This document shows positions 14,370-28,600 of a stretch of 64,000 nucleotides of DNA, piece after piece. The position numbers were made by a program, and so were the translations under genes. The stretch's first letter is position 1; the number at the start of each line of letters is the position of its first letter. The stretch is from Enoplosus armatus (lineage: Eukaryota > Chordata > Actinopteri > Centrarchiformes > Enoplosidae), in NCBI RefSeq assembly GCF_043641665.1, contig NC_092190.1:20945548-21009547 (forward strand), in the 5' to 3' direction. The notes beneath the pieces are model-generated. The model did not search any database. It was not told the DNA's origin and saw only the letters and a list, made by a program, of their open reading frames with translations.

Positions 14370-14830
14370 GGCTATACTTAGGCACAGAGGTTGAGCTAAA
14401 TGCTAACATGCTCAAAATCATGATGACGTTTAGCAGGTAATGTTTACCATGTTCACCATCTCAATTTAGCGTGTTAACATGCTAACATTAGCTAATTAGC
14501 ATTACACACTATACAGCAGAGGATGATGGGAATGCCATTAGTTTTACAGAAGTTTTGTCATAAACCAGTATTGGACATTTTGGCCAGATGAAGGCACTAG
14601 AGGAAAAGTCAGGGGATCACCAGAGTGATTATAATTCATCCTGAGGGGGACATGACTGTGTGAACAAAATTTCATGGCAATCCGTCCAATAGTTCCAGAG
14701 ATATTTCACCAAAGACCACAAATGTCAACCTCATGCTGGCACTAGAGGAAGAGACAGGGTAGGATTCATCCTCTGGACACCATGGGTAGCTGTACCACAT
14801 TTCATGGCAACTACAAGAACAGAAAAGAAA
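14370..14830. mobile_element. Teleost interspersed repeat with internal sub-repeats
   Basis: Phrases such as 'ttaacatgctaacattagct', 'gatgatgggaatgccattag', 'aaaagtcaggggatcacca' and 'aaatttcatggcaatccgtc' belong to a family I recognise as very common in spiny-rayed fish genomes. A sub-unit ('ggcactagagga...tcatcctctgg/ctgag...tttcatggcaa') appears twice, at about 14590-14680 and 14738-14810, so the element is internally duplicated. It has no coding capacity. Family assignment needs a repeat-library search. Confidence 0.7.
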
Positions 14831-15439
14831 GTTATGACAGTAGAAAGACAAAATAGGACAATGGAGTTGCAAACAATGACAGAGTGCATGATGTCAACCA
14901 CAGCACAAAGACAACAGGCCATAATGTGCCCTGTTTTTCTTTCTCTGTAGCAGCAGTGGCAGTTTTCTGCTGCTGAACGACACTGATGTGTGTGAGAGTG
15001 CTGGAATGTGTCAGTGGTTCAGCTCAGCTCTGTACTACTCTGTACTGGCTCTGGGTTTGACCTCTCAGTTCTGTCAAATCTTTGATGTCGAGGGATGAAA
15101 GGACGTACCCTTCCCATCTTGTCTTTTGTCTACAAGGACAGCCTGTGTACATTTAAGTGTCCTCCACACCCATTCCATTTCTCTTAGGACCAGGCCATAA
15201 AAGTTAACCTGCGAGGGACAGAGAGAGGGACAAGTAAAGAGAGCAGGTACTCAGATGGACAGACTGGTACACCCCGCCCAGACTTTAAAAGGGAGCATTG
15301 TGTCTGGATGATACAATCCTTTAGGACTCTTCCTGTTTTTTCACTGCTGCCTTGTAAGTTTCTGGTCCTGTTTTATTTGTTTTGTTTTGTCCACTTTTAC
15401 CGTATGTTTAGTCGTCCTTGAGCACCAGATATTAGGAAC

Positions 15440-15765
15440 AGTCAAGTATTGAAAGTTGGCATCAAATGCTTGGCCAGATTCTTAGCCTTGTTTACATAAA
15501 CTGTGTTTAAAGCTTGATCCTCTGCCAGGCCTCGACTGCAGCCAGCTTCACCTCTTGTGGAAATGTTTCAGGGGCTTTTTGCTTTCCATCTGGTCTTTAG
15601 TAAATAAAACACATGCTCAGTTGGCTTGGGGTCAGGTGATTGACCTTGGCCAGTTGAGGCCAGCTGAGGACTGTTCACTGTTCGGCTATAAAAAAAAGAC
15701 TTTGCTAGTCTGTATGTTTGGTATCATTGTCCTGTTGAATCGTCCTAAAATTGGGGAACTAAAGG
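15440..15765 (-). pseudogene. Tc1/mariner-type transposase relic
   Basis: Read on the minus strand, the segment near 15735-15710 encodes Q-D-N-D-T-K-H-T, the decayed counterpart of the QDNDPKHT motif around the second catalytic aspartate of Tc1-like DDE transposases. It is followed after a gap by V-L-S-W-P (family V-L-E-W-P) and then, with frame slips, by DNA matching the SPDLNPIEH..LLKTKLK and AVEAWQ segments typical of this group. Stop codons and frameshifts interrupt it throughout, so it is non-functional. Both ends are diffuse and I did not find terminal inverted repeats. Assignment rests on motif order and on memory of the fish Tc1 consensus. Confidence 0.7.
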
Positions 15766-18700
15766 GCCATGAGTCTGTTCACCCAGTAAGAATGTGAACA
15801 CCCTGAAGCACCAAGTTCTTGCAGCCATCTGTAGCCATTCAGCGACATGACTAATGTAAAGAAATGATGAAGGAAGTCCCTGTACATCTGTTTAAATGAT
15901 TGAGGCCCATAGTAATCCAGTTGCAGTGTTATATATCTGGGAGACGACACATTCTGTCACAACCTCTCTCTTTCTGTCTCTCTCTCCTCCCACACTGTCA
16001 GCTGTGTTTTTCCTCATGCTTCATGAAAGTGTTACGGATGTGAAGTAAATCACATGTGGTTTTGAAAACACCTCCATCTTTTTCCCTCTCCCCAAATCCC
16101 TCGGAAATCATTGAGACATGCTTTACCGATCACTGACACTTGATTCTGCGACTCCCCCGCTTGTGAGTTTTGCGCTGCAGAGTAAAGATCCATTATTTGC
16201 AGCAGTTTTTCCTTCTTAAAGAACATGAGAGGCGTTTGCGGTGACTCGGTGACTAATGCCTCCTAATATTCTCATCTTACGACTCAGGGCCTTCGTTTTT
16301 TAGAATATATTAGGGCTTTGAGGGATGTGCTGTGGTACAAAAGGCTGTAGCATTGACTGTAACACTGTTGATGTGCCACTGTTTCCCAGATTGCCATATA
16401 TGTCAAAGAAATCAAGCACACTTGCAAACAGATGTATTTGGCCGACAATCAAGCTGAGTCAGACTGTCTTGTTTCCAGGAGGGTGTAGGTGGTAGAAAAC
16501 CCCTCCCTCTCCTACTGACCACACAAAACCACAGCCCTGGGGCGATACTTTTGGTGCGCCTGCCTGCCGTTCCTCTTTCACATGCAGTATTTTGGTATTG
16601 CAAAGCCTGAACCAACATGATTGGAATGCTTTTTTTCCTCTTTTGTCTCCTTTTTTGTAGAGAGGCTCTTTTGTTCTTATGGGATAATTTAAGTAGGAAT
16701 GTTTTCACTTTGGGGTTCGGAGCTGGGGGTGGGGGGCTGTTTAGGGCTGTGACTGAAGAATGAGAAGATGGACATTGCAGAAAGACCTTTGTTGTTCAGA
16801 GATGGTCTGTCTCTCTCAGTTTGTCGTTTGATTCAGTCCAGTCCCCACTGATTTATTTATTTGCTTCTTTAAAATCATAGAATCGGGCCATTTTTCTTGA
16901 ATGTTTACACAGCTTTGACTCAGCATCTAAACAATGCCGTCCTTTCTTGGTATCAAATCTTTACAGTGTCTCTTGAGTTTATACACAGTGGCCACACTCA
17001 CTTACAGTTAAAGGAGCACTTAACATTACATTTATTAGTCATGGTTAGTGCTTGTTAGCCTGTGAAAACATCATCAAGTTTGAGAAAATAACCTCGATGA
17101 TGTCTTAACATGACTACAAACAGAAAGCCTGTGTCACAAACTGTGGACATGGAGTTTGAAAGATGTGGGTATTTTTGAGGGTCTAATGAAAGATGCTATC
17201 AAATTGTGTTTTTGAAGATTGACCCACAATATAGGTGCTGAAAGTCAGGATATCTCAGCCTCTGCAACATAGATTTTTACCATTATTTTTTTTCTCCCGT
17301 GGGTCCGCCGACTTTATGAAAGTACATTACTAAATTTCTGGAGGATCCCGTTTAACACCACTTTCACTACCACCTTTTCCCTGTTATTTCACAAGTTTTT
17401 CTAAAATGGAGGGTCTAAATGGTCAACCATAACCATTCAGATATAGAACAGGAAGCCTGAAGCTCACAATAGTGGCTTGTGGTGGCTTTGTTTTGTCTGC
17501 TGGCTCGACTGGGGTGTGGTCAAGGGAAGGTGAGTCCTATAAAACTAAAGGAAATGGAGGCTACGGCATTAGTTGAAAAAATAAAACACACAAATGAGAG
17601 GGACAGAAATAATATGAAACTGTGATTTGAATTTGAATCAAAATGCATACACAAAAATACACAAATCACAGAGGGATTTTTCTTTAACATTGTTCTTGGC
17701 GTCTTTAAGTTGCCCAAAATTGAAAGTTGAATGAAAATGCCAGAATTGATAGTACACCAGCTCACTGCTCTGGAGGAGCTGAGAGCACATTTAGCTGTTG
17801 TCCTCATCCGTTCCCCTGAGGTCTGTGGCTTCGGATAGTCTGCTGTACTCTGATAAAGTCAGCAGTATTGTGGGGTTTTCTTACCACTGCCTTTGCATGC
17901 TTGTATTGTCTTGTCTTGCATGAGGGCTTTCATCTGCAAACAGTTTCTTTGCTTACAGTGGATTATGGAGATGAAGTTCCACTGAGCATGCAAAGCCACC
18001 GAATTTCCTCTTATTTATCCCAGTTCTTCCTCCACAACTTGCTCTTTAGAACAGATCTGCTGAACTAAGAGGACAATTCCCTTTGATATCCCTCTTTTTG
18101 GAACATGTACGTGCGTTGGCTATGCTTTTGAATATGTATGGTGAATACTTTGTGCACCTCAGGACTCTGCACTGAACCTCTTGCCATTGCATGTGTTTCT
18201 GAAATATTTCCCTAAAGAGAGTCCCCCCAGTCTGTGGCTCTCATGCAGCATTACATTCGAGAACAGCGGTGAGTGTTGTTAAACGACCTTTGTTGTTTTT
18301 ATCTCGAAGGAATATGGCTTAAATGCACAACTGCCATCTCGATTATTACACAGGACCCTGCGAAGGTCATTAGGAGGTGCGTGTGTGGTGTGTGTGTGTG
18401 CACATTCAGAAATCTGATAATAAATCTGCTCTATTTTATGGACTATTAATTCTTTGACTGGTAAATTTTAAGACCACCAATGGAATCATTTCAGTATGAT
18501 AATTTTGTGATCTACAACGTGCCAGTGTTACAGTTTAGGTTCAGCAAGTATTTTGGTAATAACCGTTTTCCCTGTCTATGGAAAAAAAATGGACACCTAA
18601 GTATAGCTACAATATAATATAGATTTACAATAATACTAGAATATTGCAATTTATAATTCCATTATAACAAAGTATAATCTAGGTTGAAAATGTTTGATCA

Positions 18701-21700
18701 CTGTCCCTGTTCCATCTCAAACACACAGTATGTTAAATGAGCAGGTGTGTGAAGCCTAATGAATAATTATAATTTCAGTATGATATGGCGATGATGCTTT
18801 GCACTTTGCACACGAAACCCATTTACTTTACATTCATTTTGTTGTAATAGACCAATTGAGGCTTGATGCTTGGTCGGCTGAGTAAAGCCTCTGGAAATGA
18901 CCCCCTTTCGTTGGCAGGGTCACTGAAGAATTCTCCTCTCACGGCCACAGACACATGCTTCACTCATTTTGGGATTAAGGAAATGGCCTAGTTGACATTG
19001 CTGTAATTACCCAATGATTTATAAAAGACTTAATTTCTGCTCCTTTAGCATCAACTGGACTCCCTGACTATCGGTGCAAGTGCACAGACACACCTTAACA
19101 CAGAGCCACCAGACATAGTCTTCTGTGCTTTTATTCTTTGTTAGCTACAACTACCACCTGGGTGGTTCCCACCCAGCACAACAACTGTGCAGCTATGTAC
19201 AGATGAAATGTCATTATCTTTTATAGATTGGAAGCCTCCTCCAGGATAAAATCATTGTTCCATGTCTCCAAATCTTCTCTATCCATGAAGCTGAACAGAT
19301 TGAACAGATAATGTATGTTGTCTAGCGCCCTCGTGAACATAGCATAAATGTTTGTAAGGATATAAATGTTTGTAAATCCTTCTCGCACGAAAGGCCAGTC
19401 AATAACACCGGGGTGATACGTCTGGATTTCCCCTCCATCTGTTAGTAAGTAGGAGAAATTTCCGATTTACTTCTGCTTATCCTGACTCATGCTCTCTAAC
19501 AACAGAGCAGTTTTATTTTAGCATGAGTCAGTGAGCGGAAATAAACACAGTCTGAGACTTTGATGATTCCGAAACGCTTTGTTTTGATTGTTCTGCACTA
19601 TCCGTGACACATGAATTGGCTTTTAACGTTATCACGAGCTTTACAGATAAGCCTGTTTTACTCTGGATAGCGGTAGTAGTCGGACTTTGACAGCACGTGT
19701 GTGTATATGTTACACATAAGCCAGTTTTACAAATGGCTCTTGTAGTGTATATGAATATAAATAGGCACAAGTGATGCGTCAGATCACTTGTGGAATTAAG
19801 GAATTAAAAAAGAAACACTCCTGTAAATTCATGTCTCAGTGCATCACTGTCTCAGTCCATTCCTGGCAAAGTGGTGATGGTGGGTTTGTTCTGAAGCCAA
19901 GTCTACCATCCTGTCTGCCATGCATGTTTTATTACACTGGCGGGAAACATTAAAGAGGTCGCTGTTAAAAAAACAGCCAAGGAGTGTCCATGTGTGTGGC
20001 AGGAAATTTGCAAATAATGTGAGTAGATGGAAAAATTATCCATTTTGAGAAGAATCATCACAAAAGTCAAATCCCACATAAAAGAGAACCTGGCCACAAT
20101 AATGAGATTTTTGTGGTTATTGTGCCTTTCATGCTGTATTGAACAAAGCGAGCCCAAACAAACACCCAATCTTTCTCCTATTCACGAAAGGGTTTATTTT
20201 TTTGACATGGAGGGTGCTTTTAGTCACACATCTTGCTTAATTTACCTTTAAAGAATCTGGCACTTTCAACAGCCCTGTTCCCCATGCTATGAAGATCCAA
20301 TTTCCTGCTACAATGATGATTAAAGGCTGCAACCTGGGCAAAGATGAAAGGTAGACACAGCACTCCATAACTAAAATCTGTTTGAGATTTGTGCTACTTC
20401 AATCAGTATTTCGAGTCTCTAAGCCTTTTCTGATTGTTACATAAATTAAGTATTACCCTTCATCGAAGGTTGCATAGTCTGAATGCTGAGTTTAGTTGCC
20501 TTTTTCTTTTGGTTTGTCTTGGTGTTCTTGCTGCGCACCATTTTTCTGAGATTAACTGTACACAGAAATTCTCATAACCCACATTCATTGTGCCTGTTCT
20601 CATCCGGGAAAGGATAATAATAAAAACAACAACCACCCACACAAAAATAAACATGTGCACTAACGAATCCTCAGGGGACAAACACAGTGTATATATTAGC
20701 ACACACGTCACAGAGGAACAGACACAGGCATTTTTGAGAGAAAACAAAAAGGTCAAAGGATTATTGAAAGGATGTCAGTTCTGTTTTCCATTTCCCCGCA
20801 GACTCTTACAGATGCCTCTCAAAGAAGTATCTGGATCATTTGTTCTTTTTCTGCCCATCCGGTTATGGATGCTAATCCCCAAAGTCAACGCTCTTAATGC
20901 CGGACTTCCGATCTCCACGTTGTTTCATCTCTGTGGGAAGTGGGAATGACAGCGTTGTCATCACCAGCTGGCCAACCCTTCCCCAAACACAATGCTGTTA
21001 GCCGATCAGGTGGCAACCATCAGGATTTCCCTTTGATTGGTGATGAGCTGGTATTGCAGATCCTGGAGTTATTTACCTTCTGATCCTCAGCCAGTGGTTT
21101 AAAAGTTTCTGCTGTTTAGTTTGGCAGCATTTATGTTTAGTGGATTTTCTTAAACATGGCTTTGGTTGGAATCTGACATTTTTTATGAGGTGTCAAAATA
21201 CGGCTCGGCATTTGGCCCCAAATTGGACCCCTTGGCCTCTTTCATGTGTGTCAGATGTCTGAAGAAGGTAAAGTTCAGACTTGCCGTGCACTGTCCTGGT
21301 AGGCAGTCATGGGGAAACAGCTGGTATGTGCAATTCCTCTCCTAACCTCTCCCCCTCCAGACTCACCTCAACAAGTGCTTACCAATGGAAAAAATGTGAT
21401 ATGAACTGGTTTCCTGCCAATTTGGTGGCGCTCGGAAATGTTAAAAGGCTGCATCAGACCAGCCGGAACATTTATGCCATTTATGTAGCATCATTCAATT
21501 TGTGTGTCTGCACACAACTGGGATTTGCTGAATGGTTGTAGATTGTGAAAGACATTCAATACAGGAATACATAAAAGTTAAAAACCTAAATGAAACTAAA
21601 GTAGAGCCAAGTGGTTGAACTACTCACAACCTGGAAACGACCCTTGCAGTCATTTATCATTAGCCAGGCAGCACCTCCAATTGGGCGTTTAGTGCCTTGC

Positions 21701-24700
21701 TTAAGGACATCTTCATACCAGTTCATCAAAGGAGATGATGACACTGTCACTCATTTATTCCTCCAGTCCAGATTTTCCCAGCTGGTCTCGGGCGTCAAAC
21801 TCGTACCCCTCCAGCCAAAGAGCCCAATTCTCTGACCTGTAGCCACCTGGTGCCGGTTAATGGCCCTGTTCTCCACCACAAAGAAGAAAAAGAAAAACCC
21901 TATTGAAACTTTTCAAATGAGATTCGTTTTTTAACACACCAATCACTAATAATACCGTATCTAATGTCTTTTCTCCTTCCCCAAATGTTCATGGTTGGAA
22001 TGTCGTTATATCCATGTCTTTGTGCGAGTCATCAGAGCCAGATATTCTGTAGTAAATATGTAGCTAACCTGAATGGGACATTTTCAACTCTGTGACCCTC
22101 TAACCCTGCCTATATTAGACCTGCAGTGTCTGGATTCCAGGTGTGGGAGAGTCCCTCTCCATTCTTTTCAGGTCTAGAAAGCAGGTAAATGATTTGTCAG
22201 AGTGGGATGACCCTTCACTTCAAGTTCACCCAAGGCCGTCCTTGGAAAACAGAATTTACTCTTAGAAGCACATGAAGAAAAAAAATAAAGAAAACAAAAA
22301 TACAAATTCAAGGTTTGTTAAAAACAATAAGTGCAAATAAGTTGCAGATGTTGTCCAATGATTGATAAGAAGTCTTGGTGGAGCTTACTGCCACATGCTG
22401 GGCTCTCTCTGTTTTTGATGGATTTGAATGTACTTTTACACATTTTTGTCAGCATGATATTGATCTTTTTTCAGGTTTGTAATAAAAAACAGTTAATTTA
22501 ATTCTTGATATTGGCATATGACTTTGTTGTTTTCTCTATAATGTGGTAAATGCACAATACATAAGTTAAAATGGGCATTATAAAATAAATATATAATAAT
22601 AATAATAATAATATTATAACATAAAAATACCATTACTTAGAAATATAAAGTACCATGTATAGTGACTATAGAGGTAGAGGTAGCCGGAACCTGTGTCTGC
22701 AACATGGCACTTTGCTGCAGGTTAGTGTAACTAAATATTTAGGCTCTGTCTCCCATGACGACCTGGAAGGTGTTTGTCATCCTGCTCGTCTGCCCCACCT
22801 GTCTCTCATATTTGTGTGTGCTCTGCGTGTGTGTGCATGCTAATGACGCCCCTGTGACCTCAGTGCTTTGGACTGTAATGAGGTCAGCGTCCCATTGAAC
22901 CCCATCATAAACCTCACAGTGATTTAGTCTCCCTCTGCTGATGAGACAGTGAACAGCACCAGCGAACTGGCAGAAATGCTTCCCCATGCCTTTGATAGGT
23001 ACGTGGAGATGACGTAGATATTCTGGGTATTTTTGGCACAAAAATGAAAATCTGTTTTGAGTTACTTGCCTGAGTGAAAAAGAGGTTTACTTTGGCAGTG
23101 GCGATAATTCTATAATCTGCCCGTACGTCTTCTTGCAAGTCATCTCATGTGCCATTAAATGTCAAAGAACCGACACCTTTAAGGACTTAATCGTCGGAGC
23201 CCATCATTCAGGAAACATAATAATTGTGATTACACGTTTGTGGGTTTTTTCTTTGTGCTGTGACATCAACACACCTGCACTGTGTTGAGAGCTCTGCCGG
23301 AGGCTTGGCCACCACATCGATGCAGCTGATGAAAATAAACAGCTTGTAATGAGAGTATTATCTTAGTGAGCTTCATATTAAACAGGGATTGAGTGTAATA
23401 CTGTCACTCCCTCTTATCCTCCAACTGCATACAGTCATGCACAAGCGAACAACTGTACGCATACACTTTTCAGAGCTTTTTAAAGAATATGATATGTTTT
23501 TTTCCTCAGCCTTATCTGCCATGAGGTGCTGTTTGCTGTTGACAGGCATGGACATTGTGTTTGGTTTTCCACAGGTGTGTCTTTGTTCGGGGAGCACCGC
23601 CTGTCAAGTAAAGTTTGCTTTTTGTCATTCGCTGCGGTCTGCAGCAGCAAGGATGTGGGACAGCATGTCAAAGAGCAGTTCATTTTACAGATCACTGTGA
23701 ACTCGTAATATCTGTTAACATCTTATTTCCCATGACACAACACAGCCATGTGTACTAGAGTGAACTGTTTGTACTGGGCAGCTCCATGGGAGGAAAAAGC
23801 GTAAAGAACTGGTTGCATTTTAAACGTATGTTTAAATGTAATGTTGATCCGTTTTTAATAGACAACTGAGGCAAGGCTGTGTGATTACGGCTCTTTTCCT
23901 GCACCTCGTGGTGGCTCACCTTGTGGACAGTAGAGGGAGCTATTTCCCCACAGCTACACCTCTATGCTGTGGGATGTGAAGTGATACTGGCTCAATCAGA
24001 TTTTCCTGAGCTGCTGCCAGTTATTTGTGATGCAGCCATGGTCCTCTGCTTAGTATGTAAAGATTGTGTGTCCTAAGGGCTCTGCAGAACAGTGGAAACG
24101 TTCCTCCTCTCCAACATTACTAAAAAACACCCGCTACCACCTTTAATAGACAGCAATAATACCATGATTGTCTGTAAACTCTCACAAAACATCTAAGTTT
24201 TGTTTCAGGCAGAGGAATCAATACTGTGTCTGTCATTAGTTGAGATAACACCTCCCAGGCATTGTGGGCCAATTACAGTACAGACATTTCCGGATGCTCT
24301 GACTTGACAGTGCACTAATTAGTGGAGTCATTACAGGTACAAGAACTCTCTAAGTAGTCCTTTTGGAGTGGGAAATATTTTAAGGATGACCGCAAGGCAG
24401 TTGGTTTTGAATTCTTTGGTCATTTCCTGCATTACACCTCGTCGTGTAACTCCTAATGCGATAATTCAGTGGAATATTCAGGTGGCCGTCTTTGCCTGAA
24501 ATGTAAATGATGATGTGAAGAATTTGACTCTCTTTGTTGCTGTTTCATGGGTAGCAGATCCCAAAACATACATGTTTCACAGGGTTTGATTTAATCTCAA
24601 GCCAAAGGATCAACAAAGGAACCAATCAGTCATCAGGGAATTTCATGGTGTTTCAAACTAAGTGGAACATATAGTTGTCATATTCCCAGGGTACAGTTTG

Positions 24701-25659
24701 TGTAAGGAACAACAGTCCAGCTTTGATCTGCCCTGCTGGATAATAGTGTTTCTTCAATGCATTAAAGATGGGTGCCTCCCCTCTTTCCCATATACACTAC
24801 ACCCTCTACTCTTTTTCTATACTGTAACTGTTGTATAGGCCCTACAGGCTACATATTCTCCTGTTGTTATGGAATGTGTCTTATTCAGAGCGACAGCCAA
24901 GATGTTTCTGCTTGCCTGAGCAGGACTGCGAGGAACCCTGCAGGGCTCAGTTAGACTTGTCTGTCTCTTTCTACACGATACTGGACTGCTCAGTGGAAAC
25001 GCTTGAAAGATGCAGCCTAGCTGTCTCTAAAGCGATCAGTAGTTTTTAGTGCTTTTCAGCAAAAAGTTGCCCCTATAGTCAGCATCTGCTGGGATTTGAT
25101 AGGACTGTACTGACGACTCAGTGCTCACTTTGTGATGAGGTGTCTGGTTTTCAAACTCACTTTCTTTTAAGTTTAGGTTTGTAGAGATTTTTGTGAGACA
25201 AGTTCTGTCACTCTTGCCACTTGTCACTGGTAGAGAATGACAGAAACAACATAGATTACAGCATCAGGATGGAGAGTGTTTCCATGATCTTGCATCAAAG
25301 GAGTGTAAAACTTTAGAGGAGTCCCAGATTCATGTTTCTTCTTTCCGTGCCCACACCAAAGCAGCCCTTTGTGTTGTTTGTCCTAGTGTTGTAGTCAGCC
25401 TTTTCTAAATGTTTAGCTAGTCTGAAGCTCTTCCATGGACAATGAAGTTAAGAAGGTTAAACAGTTTGGGTTTACAATAGTCATCATGTCTGAATGAGAG
25501 GCACTTGCACTGCAGGCAAGGTTCCTCACTCCTGCGGGCCACTCCAGGACTGATAAGTCTCTATTTGTGGGAAACAGGACCCCTTTGCCTCCTAATCTGA
25601 TAGCTGTGACCTCCTGACCTCCATTCTGTTTTGGCCAACCCCCCACCTCTCCTTCTCTG

Positions 25660-25696
25660 GTGAATGTGTCTCACACAGCCAGTGAGACACATTCAC
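25660..25696. repeat. Perfect 15-bp inverted repeat with 7-nt loop
   Basis: GTGAATGTGTCTCAC at 25660-25674 is followed by a 7-nt spacer (acagcca) and its exact reverse complement at 25682-25696. A further CCAACC/GGTTGG pair lies outside it (25635-25640 and 25698-25703) across an asymmetric gap. Function unknown. Confidence 0.9.
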
Positions 25697-28600
25697 TGGT
25701 TGGAGATCTTAGAGATGTGAGAGGAGATGTCATTTGAATTAGGGTCTTTCATTCAGACGTGGGATTTGTCCTGTGTAGTGTGGCAGTATAGATGCACTAT
25801 ATATGTTACAGACCACAATCTGCAGCTGCCAAGTTGAATTAAGTTTAATCTTATGCATGTACACTGCTGATATGTAGGGCTCACATGTTGTTTTCTGAGT
25901 CTGACACTGATGCATGTTTATCCTCCATTCTCAGCACTGGATCAGTGTGTGACTTTCTTACTCTCTGGTATTCACATTCTGAGACACACAGTACATTACA
26001 CTAATTTCCATGAGACTGGAACAACAAGGGTACATGACCACAAATTGCACACTCTGTTTTCAGCCATTGAATAGTCCCTTTACTGTCCAGTGATTCACCG
26101 CTCAGTTGCAAACTGTTGCTAAGGGATACGGGGTCAGATGAGAGAAGTTGTTGTTTTTTTGCCAGCAGGAAAATGCGGCATGTAGAGAGGGTGGATGCGC
26201 AGTGTTGGAGATTATCAGATGACGGTATTTCAGGCATTTCCTCGTGTGTTTTTATTTCTGCAGTTGATTCAAATTGAGATGTCTCAGCTGTGACATGCTG
26301 TACGGCTGCAGCTCAGGCAGGGGAGTCATGTGTGTGTTTGTGTGTTTTAGCCATATGTTCACTAGAGTTCCTGTCTGTGTGCGTCTTACTGTTTACACTG
26401 CTGCTCGGCTGTGACATGCTGTGTGACTCAAGTTTATTGGTGTGTATGTGTGTCTGAACATGTATTTCAACCATATGAGGACTCGTCCGAGATTAGATAT
26501 CCTAATTTGTGTGTGTGTCATTTAAAATGTCCAGCTCTGAGTGCCTGGGAGCTTAATTGTCTAACCACAGAGACGGTGACTACACTATGACTCACAGCAA
26601 GAGGTCAATGACCCCCACTTGCTGAAATAACATCAGTGAAGATGCAGGGGGGGGGTTGCCAAAAGGCCCTCTAGCTGCTTCAAGGGCTACAGAGAATAGA
26701 CCCTCACGTTTTTGTATCGTCAACCTGGGTCGTAACGTGCGTCTAGTTTTATGCCTCTCTGTTTGCACAGCAGTTACACTTCAGGTCAAAATGACTATCT
26801 GTGTAGTGTCGCCTTGCAGCAGAACATCAGTACAAGGTTTACTTGTAAATCGCAATTGAAACATATGCTTTCCCTCTTTCCAGTGCAAATTGTGTAGGAT
26901 TGTGTTGCATTCAAATGCCCTTGTATTCTTAAATTATTCACAAAGCTATATTTAGCACCGATGAAATTGGCGCTCTGCGTATGAAATCCGATATCTGAAT
27001 GACAGCCAGCCAATGTCAGTATGACATAAAATACTGCTGTGCATTGACAGATAATTGGACACCTTTGGACCCTCATGGATTATGTTCAGGAGGTTTTGTT
27101 GGTGTTGTAATTAGCCGATCATTCATCCTCCCATTGATGGTCTCAGCCCTCAGACTCATTGCTGGTCTTAGGTTTCACGCTTTTGTCTGTGTATTGTGAG
27201 GACAGACACTGGGGAGGCCTGGAATTTCAGTCCATCCGCTGCTCAAACATCTCAGGATTTCACAGGTCACAGACATCACAGAAGTGTATAAGGAATACCA
27301 CTTTGCAATATCTACATAGTCGTGCAATGAAGGCTTTTCTTTTCTTACAGGAAGAGAGTAGAGATACAGTATTTGTAGATTACTGACAGAGATCCCTGCT
27401 GAGGTTATGGTCCTCTGTCAGCAGGCAGCAGTTTGACAGCAGGTGACCAGCAGGACTCAGGAGTCTCCAGAATACAAACTGTTTCTGTCAAACGACAACA
27501 AAATTCTAATTGTTAGTAACACCAGGACACATTTTTTTGCACTTTCCCAAGTAACACATATTTAAAGGACTGCTTATCTGACCTGAGTGAGTTTGATTGC
27601 CCCAGAAAAAGATGCATCATCAGAGGAGTATAGAGGGATGCATTCCTTTATTCAATCTCCCTTCTGTCTTCGATGTACAGTACAGTGCAAACTTGTCAAC
27701 CACTCTTACTGTAATTACCTGTTCCAATTACAAATGCCACCCTTGAAAACAGGAAATCTTCTGGCCGTGTTGTCATTAGGACTCTCACAGCCTGTACTCT
27801 ATACGGGCAGCAGCAGACATCAAAGGGACGTTGAAAAGAGGGACACAGGCTTTTTTGCAAAGTTCAAGGTATGTTCATAGTATGATGAGTGCAGATTACC
27901 TGTGCTGAAAAAACTCCAAAAGAATGAAGTGTACTACCTTCATTAAGTGCAATTTAGCCTTTTCCTTGTCAGGTTTTTCTACAAATAAGCAGACCATTTC
28001 CTAGTTCTAAGGTGACAGGGTGTATGCCTGGCCACCCAAGTCTTTTGGCAAGTTTCCCATGTCTCAAGTGTGTATGAATATTTCCGAACTCTGTAAAATC
28101 TCTTATCTTTCACTGTCATACAAAAACACCTTCAGGCTAATTCATTGTCGTCTTTGGAGTAATAACACTGATTGGAGTCTCAGACAATTTCTTCTTTCTG
28201 CCTGGATTCTGTGAGTCATTAGGATTTAGCATCTCGTGCAGTTAAAAGAACAGAAAGGGATAAGGGAAGATGGAAAGTCATTAAGTTACAGTTATCTGAT
28301 TTGTGAAAATCTTTTCTGATTTTCTGTTAAAGTGTGTTTTCCTTTTGATCTGAAATAACCTATGCAATAATGCAATGGGCCATAAGAGTCCATTAGGGGG
28401 GGTATAGCTGATGCTTAAGGCTAATCATTACCCATCACAGGACAGAGTTTACTACCCTAGGGTTATTAACTAAGTCCCTACTATAAACATTGTGTGTTTT
28501 TGGTTTACAGACTGAGTTAAGATTGGTTTGATCACTGAATTTGTCTGAATACAGACAAGTTGGCTTGTGGCTGATTTCTGCTAATATCAGGAGTTCACTT

